From Nitratireductor aquimarinus (GTDB lineage: Bacteria; Pseudomonadota; Alphaproteobacteria; Rhizobiales; Rhizobiaceae): 64,000 bases of DNA. Both the position numbers and the translations under genes were made by a program. Each line of letters begins with the position of its first letter. Position 1 is the stretch's first letter. The notes beneath the pieces are model-generated. The model was not told where the DNA came from, searched no databases, and saw nothing but the letters and a program-made list of their open reading frames with translations. Of the stretch, positions 16,768 to 25,650 are shown piece by piece. The stretch is from contig NZ_CP177239.1 of the NCBI RefSeq assembly GCF_046773475.1, positions 1,054,001 to 1,118,000 on the forward strand, read 5' to 3'.

Positions 16768-18561
16768 ATGCGATTATCACATACCTTCGGGGCCGTTGCC
16801 CTTTTGTCATCGCTCACCGCCGGGCTCACCGCCGGACTTGCCGCAGGCAGTGCGATGGCCCAGCAGACAACCAAACAGGCGGCCGATGCCCAGGCCCCTG
16901 AGATAGCCAGCGGGCTTAGCGAAAAGAAAACCGTTCACGCGAAGGAACAGATGGTCGCGGCGGCCAATCCACTGGCCGCGCAGGCGGGTCTCGACGCGCT
17001 GCGCAAAGGCGGCACTGCCGCTGACGCGCTGGTGGCGGTGCAGACCGTGCTCGGCCTCGTGGAACCGCAATCCTCCGGCATTGGCGGCGGTGCGTTTCTG
17101 GTCTGGTACGATGCGGCCAGCGGAAAGGTGACGACCTTTGACGGGCGCGAAACCGCGCCTGCGGCCGCAACCCCGAAGCTCTTTCTGGACGACAAGGGCG
17201 AGCCGCTTCCCTTCTTTGACGCCGTGGTGGGTGGACGCTCGGTTGGAGCGCCGGGCGTGGTGCGCCTGATGGAAACCATCCACACCCGCGCGGGCAAGCT
17301 CGAATGGGATGCGCTGCTCCAGCCGGCAATCCGGCTTGCTTCAGAGGGTTTCACCGTCTCGCCAAGGCTTCACACGCTGATCGAGGGTGACAAGGGCCGA
17401 CTCGACACGCAGGCGACTGCCCGCGCTTATTTCTATGACAAGGACGGCAATGCGCTGGCTGTCGGCTCGGTTCTCAAGAACCCGGACTATGCGGAGACGC
17501 TGAAGACCATCGGCAAGGAGGGCGCGGACGGCTTCTACAAGGGCAAAATCGCCGAAAAGATCATCGCTGCGGTGAAGGCGCATGACGGCAATCCCGGCCT
17601 GCTCTCGCTCGAGGATCTGGCCGCCTATGAGGTGAAGGAGCGCGAGGCCGTGTGCGCCCCCTATCGCGGGCTCGACGTCTGCGGCATGGGACCGCCCTCC
17701 TCCGGCGCGCTGACCATCGGGCAGATACTCGGCATGGTGTCGGAGTTCGATCTGGAAACGCTCGGCCCGGACGATCCGGAGACCTGGCGCATCATCGGCG
17801 ATGCAACGCGCCTCGCCTTCGCCGACCGCGGCCGCTACATGGCGGACAGCGACTTCGTGAAGATGCCGAAGGGCCTGCTCGATCCAAATTATCTAAAAGA
17901 CCGCGCCGCCCTGCTGCGCCGCCCGACGGCGCTAGGCGCAGATGACGTGAAGGCCGGCGACCCGCCATGGGACAAGGCGGAGCTGCGCATTGACGGGATG
18001 AGCTTCGAACAGCCCTCGACCTCGCATTTCGTGATCGTGGACAAGGATGGCAATATCGCCTCCATGACGACCTCGGTGGAGAGCGCCTTCGGCTCGCGCC
18101 AGATGGCGGCCGGCTTCATTCTCAACAACCAGCTCACCGATTTCTCGTTCAGGCCGGAAGCCGATGGCGAGGCCGTGGCCAACCGTGTGCAGCCCGGCAA
18201 GCGGCCGCGCTCGTCCATGTCGCCGACCATCGTGCTTCAGGACGGCAAGCCGCTTTATGCGCTGGGCTCGCCCGGCGGCAGCAACATCATTCCCTATGTG
18301 ACCAACACGATCATCGCGCTGGTGGACTGGAAGATGAACATGCAACAGGCAATCGACCTGCCGCACCTGACGAACCGGTTCGGCACCTATACGCTCGAAG
18401 CGGGAACGCCAGCCGAGGAATTCGAGGCTGACCTCGATGCGCTTGGCTTCAAGACATCCATCGGCGACCTGAACTCGGGCCTGCACGGCATCACCATCAC
18501 GCCACAGGGGCTGGAAGGCGGAGCCGACCCGCGCCGCGAAGGCGTTGCGATGGGGGATTGA
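16768..18561 (+). CDS. ggt: Gamma-glutamyltransferase
   Basis: A periplasmic glutathione hydrolase / gamma-glutamyl transpeptidase, 597 residues. A signal peptide covers residues 1-33 (ending GSAMAQQ). The proenzyme cleaves itself before a threonine; here the match is Thr418 in the STSHFVIVD context. Other signatures are GIGGGAFLVWYD, FDGRETAPAAATP, RPRSSMSPTIVL and ALGSPGGSNI. The ATG at 16768 is chosen because GGAGGAG lies at 16754-16760; an in-frame ATG at 16741 would disrupt the signal peptide start. It ends at a good terminator. Confidence 0.93.
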   Translation: MRLSHTFGAVALLSSLTAGLTAGLAAGSAMAQQTTKQAADAQAPEIASGLSEKKTVHAKEQMVAAANPLAAQAGLDALRKGGTAADALVAVQTVLGLVEPQSSGIGGGAFLVWYDAASGKVTTFDGRETAPAAATPKLFLDDKGEPLPFFDAVVGGRSVGAPGVVRLMETIHTRAGKLEWDALLQPAIRLASEGFTVSPRLHTLIEGDKGRLDTQATARAYFYDKDGNALAVGSVLKNPDYAETLKTIGKEGADGFYKGKIAEKIIAAVKAHDGNPGLLSLEDLAAYEVKEREAVCAPYRGLDVCGMGPPSSGALTIGQILGMVSEFDLETLGPDDPETWRIIGDATRLAFADRGRYMADSDFVKMPKGLLDPNYLKDRAALLRRPTALGADDVKAGDPPWDKAELRIDGMSFEQPSTSHFVIVDKDGNIASMTTSVESAFGSRQMAAGFILNNQLTDFSFRPEADGEAVANRVQPGKRPRSSMSPTIVLQDGKPLYALGSPGGSNIIPYVTNTIIALVDWKMNMQQAIDLPHLTNRFGTYTLEAGTPAEEFEADLDALGFKTSIGDLNSGLHGITITPQGLEGGADPRREGVAMGD

Positions 18562-18633
18562 GCCCGGATGCTCCGGGAAAGGCGCGTCACCGCCGGGAAG
18601 CCATGAGGCATTTTCTGACGGGAAGCGTATCAG

Positions 18634-18655
18634 AGAGGCGGGCCTTCCCGCCTCT
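18634..18655 (+). terminator. Rho-independent terminator of ggt
   Basis: AGAGGCGGG (18634-18642) pairs with CCCGCCTCT (18647-18655) around a CCTT loop, then TTT follows. It sits about 70 bases after the ggt stop. Confidence 0.82.
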
Positions 18656-18739
18656 TTTCATTTGGGCCGAACGCAACTGCCACGATGGCAGGAATCGGCG
18701 AACACGGCGGTGCGCTCAGCGCGCATCCGCAAAGGGATA

Positions 18740-18826
18740 TCAGATCGCGCCGATGAAGACGGCGGCCATCATGATGAAGGAGCTGACTGCAACGAGCGAG
18801 ACGACATCCTGAAAAAGATCGGTCAT
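18740..18826 (-). CDS. Small single-helix membrane protein (28 aa)
   Basis: A 28-codon frame. It begins MTDLFQDVV, then a hydrophobic helix follows (SLVAVSSFIMMAAVFIGAI) to the TGA. A good ribosome site (AGGAGAG) lies eight bases before the ATG, and an AT-rich promoter-like stretch lies upstream (18838-18870). The amphipathic start plus one membrane helix is typical of small inner-membrane regulators or complex subunits. I recall similar peptides in other Rhizobiales but cannot confirm homology. It is transcribed alone and converges on ggt. Confidence 0.6.
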   Translation of the reverse strand: MTDLFQDVVSLVAVSSFIMMAAVFIGAI

Positions 18827-19113
18827 TTATCTCTCCTGATCACTTTATAATCCCTTTATGTTCTATTTATGTTCCATCGTCAAGCACGCAGAACAGCTCA
18901 CACGGAGCGCCCGGATGTTAAGGTTGACGTGGCGTTAATCGCTTAGCCGGGTAGCACCTAGTGCGCCCGCGAGAAGGCGCGGCGTTTAGGGGCGGTCCTG
19001 GGCGTTTCAAGGGCAAAAGAAAACCGCACTGCACGGGCAGCGCGGTTTGTAGCCTGTTCGTCATTTCGGGAAACGCCGTCAGATCGCGGCGCATCCATAT
19101 TCAGATCGATCGT

Positions 19114-19218
19114 CTGGAGCATTTCCGCTTTTCGTTGAATCGCGAAAATCCACTAACTCATTGTGTTACGCAATTCCGGACGGAAAACCGGTTCCCACTT
19201 TTCCTGGAATTGCTCTAG
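19114..19218. repeat. Rhizobial-type intergenic repeat, full-length copy
   Basis: About 105 bases. One end reads CTGGAGCATTTCCGCTTTTCG, the other ends TTCCTGGAATTGCTCTAG, so the ends are partly inverted repeats (GAGCA...TGCTC). The last 39 bases recur at 1221-1259. The left-end motif recurs at about 41651-41675. The lolD stop codon (TAG) lies inside the outer end of the element. It resembles RIME-like intergenic elements of rhizobia. Confidence 0.65.
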
Positions 19219-19901
19219 CGCTTCCAGGCGGTGACCTTGCCGCCCTCCAGCGTGACCACACGGTCCATGCGGGCGGCGAGTTCGTGATTGTGGGTGGCAA
19301 TCAGCGCGGCCAGTCCCGACTGGCGCACAAGCGCCTCAAGCGCATCGAACACATAGCCAGCCGTCTTGGGATCCAGATTGCCGGTCGGCTCATCCGCCAG
19401 AAGCACGCGCGGCGCATTGGCGACGGCGCGCGCAATGGCGACGCGCTGCTGCTCACCGCCCGAAAGCTCGGCCGGACGGTGGCTGCCGCGATGGCCGACG
19501 CGCAGATAGTCGAGCAACTGGCTGGCGCGCGTTTTGGCCTCGGCCGGGTCCATGCCCGCCACCATCTGCGGGATCATCACATTCTCCTCGGCGGTGAATT
19601 CCGGCAGGAGATGATGAAACTGGTAGACAAAGCCGATTTCATTGCGGCGGATGGCGGTGCGCGCATCGTCGGAAAGACGGCCGCAGGCCTGGCCGGCGAC
19701 AATCACCTCGCCCGCATCCGGCGCTTCCAGAAGGCCCGCCAGATGAAGGAGCGTGGACTTGCCGGCACCGGAGGGAGCGACAAGCGCCACCATCTCGCCC
19801 GGCCGCAGAGTGAAGCCCGCATCCTTGAGAATGGTGAGACGGCCCTCACCCTCGCTGTAACTGCGCTCAATGCCCTTGAGTTCGAGAATAGGCGCGGCCA
19901 T
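19215..19901 (-). CDS. lolD: Lipoprotein-releasing system ATP-binding protein LolD
   Basis: The ATPase of the LolCDE complex, which extracts outer-membrane lipoproteins from the inner membrane. 228 residues. Walker A is APSGAGKSTLLH near residue 43, the signature is LSGGEQQRVAIAR near 146, and Walker B is VLLADEPTGNLD. Its start overlaps the end of the permease gene by one base, giving a tight lolC-lolD pair. The TAG stop is supplied by the end of an intergenic repeat, so the last residues may differ between strains. Confidence 0.93.
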   Translation of the reverse strand: MAAPILELKGIERSYSEGEGRLTILKDAGFTLRPGEMVALVAPSGAGKSTLLHLAGLLEAPDAGEVIVAGQACGRLSDDARTAIRRNEIGFVYQFHHLLPEFTAEENVMIPQMVAGMDPAEAKTRASQLLDYLRVGHRGSHRPAELSGGEQQRVAIARAVANAPRVLLADEPTGNLDPKTAGYVFDALEALVRQSGLAALIATHNHELAARMDRVVTLEGGKVTAWKR

Positions 19902-21214
19902 CAGTCATACCTCAGTGCTTCGACCGGATCGAGCCGCGAGGCGCGCCAGGCCGGGAAGAGCGTTGCCACGAAAGACAGGGCGAGCGCCATGACGATGACG
20001 GAAACCGTCTCGCCGGCTTCCATCTTTGCCGGCAACTGGCTCAGGAAATAGAGTTCCGGATCGAAGATCGTGGTGCCGGAGAGCCAGGAGAAGAACTGGC
20101 GGATCGATTCCACGTTCCAGCAGATGACGACGCCCAGTACAACGCCTGCAGCGGTGCCGGCCACGCCGATGGCCGCACCCGTCATCAGGAAGATGCGCAT
20201 GACGGAACCACTGGTCGCGCCCATGGTGCGCAGGATGGCAATGTCGTGCCCCTTGTCCTTCACCAGCATGACGAGGCCGGAAATGATGTTCAGCGCCGCC
20301 ACGAGAACGATCATGGTCAGGATCATGAACATGACGTTCCGCTCCACTTCGAGCGCGGAGAAGAAGGTGCTGTTGCGCTGCCGCCAGTCGGACAGGAGTA
20401 CGGGCCGCTGGGCAGCCTCCTCCACCTGCGGGCGCATGGTCGCAACCGCGTCGGGATCATCGACGAACAGCTCGATGGACTGCACCAGGCCCTCGGCGTT
20501 GAAATAGAGCTGCGCTTCCTGCAGCGGCATATAGATGATCGAGGCGTCATATTCCGACATGCCCACCTCGAAGGTGGCGGCAATCGGATAGGTCTTGACG
20601 CGCGGGGTCGTGCCAAAGGGTGTGACATCGCCCTCGGGCGCGACGAGAGTGACGGAATCACCCACCGTCAGGCCCAGATTTTCCGCCATGCGCGAGCCCA
20701 TGGCGAGCCCTTCGCCCGTGGCGAAGCCCACCAGAGAGCCGTCCTTGATATTGCTCGACACCAGATCAAGCCGCGACAGGTCGTCCGCGCGCACACCGCG
20801 CACCACGGCGCCGGTTCCAGCGCCGCTGCGGCCTGAAACGAGCACCTGCCCCTGCACCATGGGCAGGGCGATCTGAACGCCCTCCACGCCCTCGATGCGC
20901 TTTGCGACAGCCTCATAATCCGTCATGGGCATGTCGACGGGCTGCACGATCAGATGACCGTTGACCCCCAGAATGCGGGTCAGGAGTTCGGCGCGGAAGC
21001 CGTTCATGACGGCCATGACCACGATCAGCGTGGCCACCCCCAGCATGATGCCGACAAAGGAGATGGACGCGATCACCGAGATCACGGTCTCCTTGCGGCG
21101 CGAACGCAGATAGCGCCAGGCAATCATGCGCTCGAAGCGGGAGAACGGTCCTGCCCCCTTCGGCTTCGCCGGCGCGCTCTGTGCGGCTGCCTCGCTGGTG
21201 GCGGCTTCACTCAT
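19901..21214 (-). CDS. lolC: Lipoprotein-releasing ABC transporter permease LolC/LolE
   Basis: The membrane subunit of the lipoprotein release system, 437 residues. One membrane helix lies near residues 40-65. A large periplasmic MacB-like domain follows (about 70-290), then three more helices, ending with FPAWRASRLDPVEALRYD, the FtsX/LolE family C-terminus. Alphaproteobacteria commonly have a single LolC/E-type permease, probably working as a homodimer with LolD. The first 25 residues are an alanine-rich cytoplasmic tail. It lies 71 bases downstream of proS. Confidence 0.9.
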   Translation of the reverse strand: MSEAATSEAAAQSAPAKPKGAGPFSRFERMIAWRYLRSRRKETVISVIASISFVGIMLGVATLIVVMAVMNGFRAELLTRILGVNGHLIVQPVDMPMTDYEAVAKRIEGVEGVQIALPMVQGQVLVSGRSGAGTGAVVRGVRADDLSRLDLVSSNIKDGSLVGFATGEGLAMGSRMAENLGLTVGDSVTLVAPEGDVTPFGTTPRVKTYPIAATFEVGMSEYDASIIYMPLQEAQLYFNAEGLVQSIELFVDDPDAVATMRPQVEEAAQRPVLLSDWRQRNSTFFSALEVERNVMFMILTMIVLVAALNIISGLVMLVKDKGHDIAILRTMGATSGSVMRIFLMTGAAIGVAGTAAGVVLGVVICWNVESIRQFFSWLSGTTIFDPELYFLSQLPAKMEAGETVSVIVMALALSFVATLFPAWRASRLDPVEALRYD

Positions 21215-21285
21215 GTCTTGACCTCAAAGGCATTTACGCTGGCGGGCGCGCGGCTGCGCGCCCGGACCGGAATTGCGCTGCTGCG

Positions 21286-22620
21286 TCATGCAGCGCCCTG
21301 CTGGCTCAGGCGGTTCACCACGGCCTCGAGCGTGAGCGATTCACGCTCGCCGGTGGCGCGGTTCTTGATTTCCACCTCGCCACTGGCGACGCCGCGCGGT
21401 CCGACGACCACCTGCCAGGGCAGACCGATCAGATCGGCGGTGGCGAACTTGCCGCCGGCGCGCTGGTCCGTATCGTCGTAGAGCACGTCCTTGCCGGCCG
21501 CCTGGAGCTTCTCGTAGAGCTCCTCGCAGACGCGGTCGCAGGCCTCGTCGCCCGCCTTCATGTTGATCAGGCCGACATCGAACGGCGCGACGCTCTCCGG
21601 CCAGATAATGCCGTTCTCGTCGTGGCTCGCCTCGATGATCGCCGCAAGAAGGCGGCTCGGGCCAATGCCGTAGGATCCCATGGAAACGCAGTGCTCCTTG
21701 CCATCCGGACCGGTGACGGTCGCGTTCATGGGCTCGGAATACTTGGTCCCGAAGTGGAAAATATGGCCAACCTCGATACCACGCGCAGAAACTTTCTCGT
21801 CCTCGGCAATCGCGTCCCAGGCGGCCTCGTCATGCATCTCGTCGGTGGCTGCATAAGGCGTCGTCCAGGTGGTGACGATGTCGGCGATTTCGGCATCGTT
21901 TGCGAAGTCGACGTCCGCGCCGGGCACCTGAAGCTCAAGGAACTCCTTGCGGCAGAACACCTCGCTCTCGCCGGTGGAGGCGAGAATGATGAATTCGTGG
22001 CTCAGATCACCGCCGATGGGGCCGGTGTCGGCGCGCATCGGGATCGCCTGCAGGCCCATGCGCCCGAAGGTGCGCAGATAGGCAACGAACATGCGGTTAT
22101 AGGCGGCCCTCGCCCCCTCGTAATCCAGATCGAAGGAATAGGCGTCCTTCATCAGGAACTCGCGCGAGCGCATGACGCCGAAGCGCGGACGCACCTCGTC
22201 GCGGAACTTCCACTGGATGTGGTAGAGGTTGAGGGGCAGATCCTTGTAGGACTTCACATAGGACCGGAAAATGTCCGTCACCATCTCTTCATTGGTGGGG
22301 CCATAGAGCATCTTGCGCTCATGCCGATCGGTGATGCGCAGCATCTCCTTGCCGTAATCGTCGTAGCGACCGCTTTCCATCCACAGATCGGCCGACTGGA
22401 TGGTCGGCATGAGGATTTCCTGCGCACCGGCGCGGTTCTGCTCCTCACGGATGATCTGGTTCACCTTGTCGAGGACGCGCTTGCCCAGCGGCAACCAGGA
22501 AAAGCTGCCAGCACCCTGCTGGCGGATCATGCCGGCACGCAGCATCAGACGGTGCGAGACGATCTCGGCCTCGCGAGGGGTTTCTTTCAAGATAGGCAGG
22601 AAGTAGCGCGACAGTCGCAT
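21286..22620 (-). CDS. proS: Prolyl-tRNA synthetase (short alphaproteobacterial form)
   Basis: Charges tRNA-Pro with proline. About 444 residues: a class II catalytic core and an anticodon-binding domain, without the editing insertion found in longer bacterial ProRS. Class II motifs are seen near residues 60-155 (GAQEILMPTIQSADLW, then the PTNEEMVTDIFRSYV region, motif 2 at QWKFRDEVRPRFGVMR). The motif 3 region is GSYGIGPSRLLAAI. The ATG at 22620 starts the usual MRLSRYFLPIL; an in-frame ATG four codons upstream has no better ribosome site. Confidence 0.93.
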   Translation of the reverse strand: MRLSRYFLPILKETPREAEIVSHRLMLRAGMIRQQGAGSFSWLPLGKRVLDKVNQIIREEQNRAGAQEILMPTIQSADLWMESGRYDDYGKEMLRITDRHERKMLYGPTNEEMVTDIFRSYVKSYKDLPLNLYHIQWKFRDEVRPRFGVMRSREFLMKDAYSFDLDYEGARAAYNRMFVAYLRTFGRMGLQAIPMRADTGPIGGDLSHEFIILASTGESEVFCRKEFLELQVPGADVDFANDAEIADIVTTWTTPYAATDEMHDEAAWDAIAEDEKVSARGIEVGHIFHFGTKYSEPMNATVTGPDGKEHCVSMGSYGIGPSRLLAAIIEASHDENGIIWPESVAPFDVGLINMKAGDEACDRVCEELYEKLQAAGKDVLYDDTDQRAGGKFATADLIGLPWQVVVGPRGVASGEVEIKNRATGERESLTLEAVVNRLSQQGAA

Positions 22621-22811
22621 AAACGCATCCATTCAGGCGGCTCTGGGGAGCCTGTTCGGAATCAAAGAGAGAAGTGGCTCAAGGCCGCTGTCTTAACGAT
22701 TTCATAATGAATTGAAAAGCCGCCGACACAACCGCTCACGCGTTGGGGTCGCAGGCTCACATGTTCAAGACAGCGAAATGATAACAATGCATTTCAAACG
22801 CAATTTTCCTC

Positions 22812-22838
22812 GTGACATTTCGTCTCAACTTGCTCTAT
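22812..22838 (+). promoter_or_regulatory. Weak promoter candidate for the 22843 sRNA
   Basis: GTGACA (22812-22817) and CTCTAT (22833-22838) resemble alphaproteobacterial -35 and -10 boxes, but the 15-base spacing is short. The placement would start transcription near 22845. Confidence 0.25.
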
Positions 22839-22842
22839 GGTG

Positions 22843-23004
22843 CGCTCCCATAACAAGAGGTTGAAGCGCAAATTCAACCTCATTACGCGGTCAAAGTCTT
22901 GGGAGGATGCGGTCCAGGCGCGGTTACACGCAGCCGCCGACGATGATACGGCAAAAGGATCGGACGCGTTGAGTTTGCAAGGCCTCTGGCCTTGCTTTTT
23001 TTTT
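22843..23004 (+). ncRNA. Candidate small RNA with strong intrinsic terminator
   Basis: No protein gene lies upstream on this strand, yet a textbook terminator ends here. GCAAGGCC (22977-22984) pairs with GGCCTTGC (22988-22995), then nine T follow. Upstream, a nine-base stem (GAGGTTGAA 22857-22865 with TTCAACCTC 22873-22881) is enclosed by CTCCCA (22845-22850) and TGGGAG (22900-22905), which are complementary. The 160-base size suits a trans-acting sRNA. CTCCCA resembles the anti-Shine-Dalgarno motif of AbcR-type sRNAs, but I cannot assign a family. A 61-codon frame here crosses the terminator and is not coding. Confidence 0.5.
22977..23004 (+). terminator. Strong Rho-independent terminator
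   Basis: Eight-base perfect stem, three-base loop, nine T. It has no upstream plus-strand protein gene after ggt, which has its own terminator. It does not fit the minus-strand genes, because the T run is on the plus strand only. Confidence 0.88.
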
Positions 23005-23190
23005 GGGGCTTACGCGGCGTAAAGGCCCGTTTCCCGACATGTTCCCGAAAAATCGATACGCGTGCCCTACCGTTTTCGGCAGCGTTTCAGGCGCGGCAGT
23101 GATGGCGCATCAGGCCATGCGGAGCCCCTCCTCCGGGCAAACCGGAAGAGCCTGCTGGTCTGGCAGAGAAACGACCGGACCTGTACGCGA

Positions 23191-23460
23191 TCAGTCGAAG
23201 GTGGGGACGAGGCGCGGAATATCGTCGAACGAATAGCCAAGCCCGCGCGTGATGAAGACCAGCACGCCGCAGATGACAATCGCGATGATGGTGGTGCGGA
23301 TCAGGGCGCGCAGCATGTGCGGCCCGCGCGGGGCGCTGGCCGTGGTGCCGAGCGTGACCTCGCCATCCTCATCCTGCGTGCGCAAGCCGAATGGCAGCGC
23401 GATGAAGAGTACCGTCCACCAGACGATGAAGAATACGGCGAGAAGAGAAACCCAGCCCAT
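23191..23460 (-). CDS. DUF1467 family membrane protein
   Basis: An 89-residue inner-membrane protein of the DUF1467 family of alphaproteobacteria. There are two hydrophobic helices (about residues 4-26 and 52-72). The family stretch WWTVLFIALPFGLRTQDEDGE follows helix 1, and a short C-terminal tail follows helix 2. The function is unknown. It lies just after mce, nine bases away, and before proS, its usual place in this lineage. Confidence 0.85.
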   Translation of the reverse strand: MGWVSLLAVFFIVWWTVLFIALPFGLRTQDEDGEVTLGTTASAPRGPHMLRALIRTTIIAIVICGVLVFITRGLGYSFDDIPRLVPTFD

Positions 23461-23469
23461 CTGAAAACC

Positions 23470-23874
<405 letters not shown>

Positions 23875-23900
23875 CGGCTTCGTTCTTTCCATCCGGGCAA

Positions 23901-23923
23901 AAGGGGCAGTCGCCCTGCCCCTT
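23901..23923 (-). terminator. Hairpin terminator between rnj and mce
   Basis: AAGGGGCAG (23901-23909) pairs with CTGCCCCTT (23915-23923). On the minus strand the stem runs into TTTT. It could partly uncouple mce and the genes after it from the nuo-birA-rnj transcript. Confidence 0.6.
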
Positions 23924-23933
23924 GTCCCTTAAG

Positions 23934-25637
23934 TTACTGCGTGACGAACACCGTCACCATGGGCTTTTTGCCCCATGCGGCGTTTGCGGCGTTGCGTACC
24001 GCGCGGCGCGCGGATTCCGACACCATGTCGAGATCCTTGCGGCGGTTGCGCGGAATGCTGCGTACGGCGCCAATGGCGGCGTCCAGCATGATGTCCTCAA
24101 GCGTTTCGCCTTTTGCGTCGCGCTCGGCCACGCCGATGGCGACAATGTCCGGATCGCCATCCAGATTGAGCCGGTCATCGAGCACGATGTTGATGGCCAC
24201 ATGGCCCGCATAGGAGAGCTTTCGGCGATCGCGGATGCCCATCTCCTCCTCGTCACCGAGAAGGCGGCCATCCTTGAAGAAGCGGCCATGCCGGGCTTCG
24301 CCGATGATCTCGGCGGGTCCGGGCGCAAGCCGCACGATGTCGCCATTGCGCACCTGTGCAACCTCGGGGATGCCTTCCATGGAGCCGAGCGAGCCCTGCG
24401 CCACGAGATGCGCGGCTTCGCCGTGAACGGGCACGAGGATCTGCGGGCGGACCCACGAATACATGCGCTTCAGTTCGCTGCGGCGCGGATGGCCGGAAAC
24501 ATGCACCAGCGCGTCATCATCCTCGATGATCTTGATGCCCATCTCGATGAGACGGTTCTTGGTTTCCAGAACCGCCTTTTCGTTGCCGGGAATGAGGCGC
24601 GAGGAATAAACGACCGTATCGCCGGCTGCGAGCGCGACATTGCGCATCTCGTCCCGGGCGAGCTTGGCGAGTGCTGCGCGGTTTTCGCCCTGGCTGCCGG
24701 TGCACAGGACCACGACCTTGTCGCGCGGCACGTGCTGGAACTCATCCTCGTCCAGATATTCCGGCAGGCCGTCGAGATAACCCAGATCGGTTGCCACATC
24801 GATGACGCGCTTCATGGAGCGGCCAAGCACCAGAAGCTGGCGACCGGCGTCGCGCGCGGCCTCGGCGATGGAACGGATGCGCCCCACATTCGAGGAGAAG
24901 GTGGTGACGACGACACGGCCGGCAGCCGCTTCGATGACTTCCTTCAGCCCCTCGCCCACCGCCTGCTCGGTGGGGGATTCGCCCTCACGCATGGCGTTGG
25001 TGGAATCGCACATCAGCGCCAGCACGCCCTCGTCGCCGACAGCCCGGAAGCGCGCCTCGTCCGTCTTGGGACCGATGGCGGGTGCGGGGTCGATCTTCCA
25101 GTCGCCCGTGTGAACGAGCGTGCCAAGCGGCGTGGTGATCACCAGCGAAACCGGCTCGGGAATGGAGTGCGCAACCGCGATCGCCTCGATGGCGAACGGT
25201 CCGACCTCGAACTTTTCACCGGCCTTGAAAATCTTCACCGGCACGTCGGGCGCCCAGGATTCCGACTGGCGCTTGGCCTCCAGAAGCCCCGCGGCGAACG
25301 GCGTCATCCACACATCGGTCTTCAGGCGCGGCCACAGATCAAGGATCGCGCCGTAATGGTCTTCATGGGCATGGGTGATGATCATGCCGCGCAGACGGTC
25401 GATCTCGCCTTCGATGAAGCTGATATCGGGGAGAACGAGATCGACGCCCGGAAGCTCCGGCCCCGGGAAGGTCACGCCGCAATCGACAATGATCCATTCG
25501 CGCTTGGCGGCCGGGCCAAAGCCGTAAAGGCCGAAATTCATGCCGATCTCGCCGACGCCGCCGAGCGGACAGAAGACCAGTTCGGCCTTCTTCAGATCTT
25601 CGCTCACGGTCGTCTCTTTCTTGCTGGAACGCGCCAT
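23934..25637 (-). CDS. rnj: Ribonuclease J
   Basis: A metallo-beta-lactamase/beta-CASP endo- and 5' exoribonuclease that matures and degrades RNA. 567 residues, normal for the family. The zinc motif is ITHAHEDHYGA near residue 75. The beta-CASP part has VLCTGSQGE, and the third histidine motif is HVSGHPRRSELKRM. A C-terminal domain follows from about residue 450. The ATG at 25637 is chosen for AAAGGGA just upstream. The frame stays open 22 more codons into the intergenic space and birA, without a start site. It lies 13 bases after birA. Confidence 0.92.
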   Translation of the reverse strand: MARSSKKETTVSEDLKKAELVFCPLGGVGEIGMNFGLYGFGPAAKREWIIVDCGVTFPGPELPGVDLVLPDISFIEGEIDRLRGMIITHAHEDHYGAILDLWPRLKTDVWMTPFAAGLLEAKRQSESWAPDVPVKIFKAGEKFEVGPFAIEAIAVAHSIPEPVSLVITTPLGTLVHTGDWKIDPAPAIGPKTDEARFRAVGDEGVLALMCDSTNAMREGESPTEQAVGEGLKEVIEAAAGRVVVTTFSSNVGRIRSIAEAARDAGRQLLVLGRSMKRVIDVATDLGYLDGLPEYLDEDEFQHVPRDKVVVLCTGSQGENRAALAKLARDEMRNVALAAGDTVVYSSRLIPGNEKAVLETKNRLIEMGIKIIEDDDALVHVSGHPRRSELKRMYSWVRPQILVPVHGEAAHLVAQGSLGSMEGIPEVAQVRNGDIVRLAPGPAEIIGEARHGRFFKDGRLLGDEEEMGIRDRRKLSYAGHVAINIVLDDRLNLDGDPDIVAIGVAERDAKGETLEDIMLDAAIGAVRSIPRNRRKDLDMVSESARRAVRNAANAAWGKKPMVTVFVTQ

Positions 25638-25650
25638 GGGTCCCTTTCTC

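Larger units (their letters stand above)
18562..19214. other. Intergenic region between ggt and lolD
   Basis: 653 bases between two converging genes. It contains the ggt terminator (18634-18655), a 28-codon small membrane protein gene on the minus strand (18740-18826) and the full intergenic repeat (19114-19218). I see nothing convincing between 18900 and 19110. Confidence 0.6.

Noticed and set aside
22837..23022. 61-codon open frame over the candidate sRNA
   Set aside because: It reads through a terminator hairpin and nine T, has no ribosome site and no protein-like pattern.
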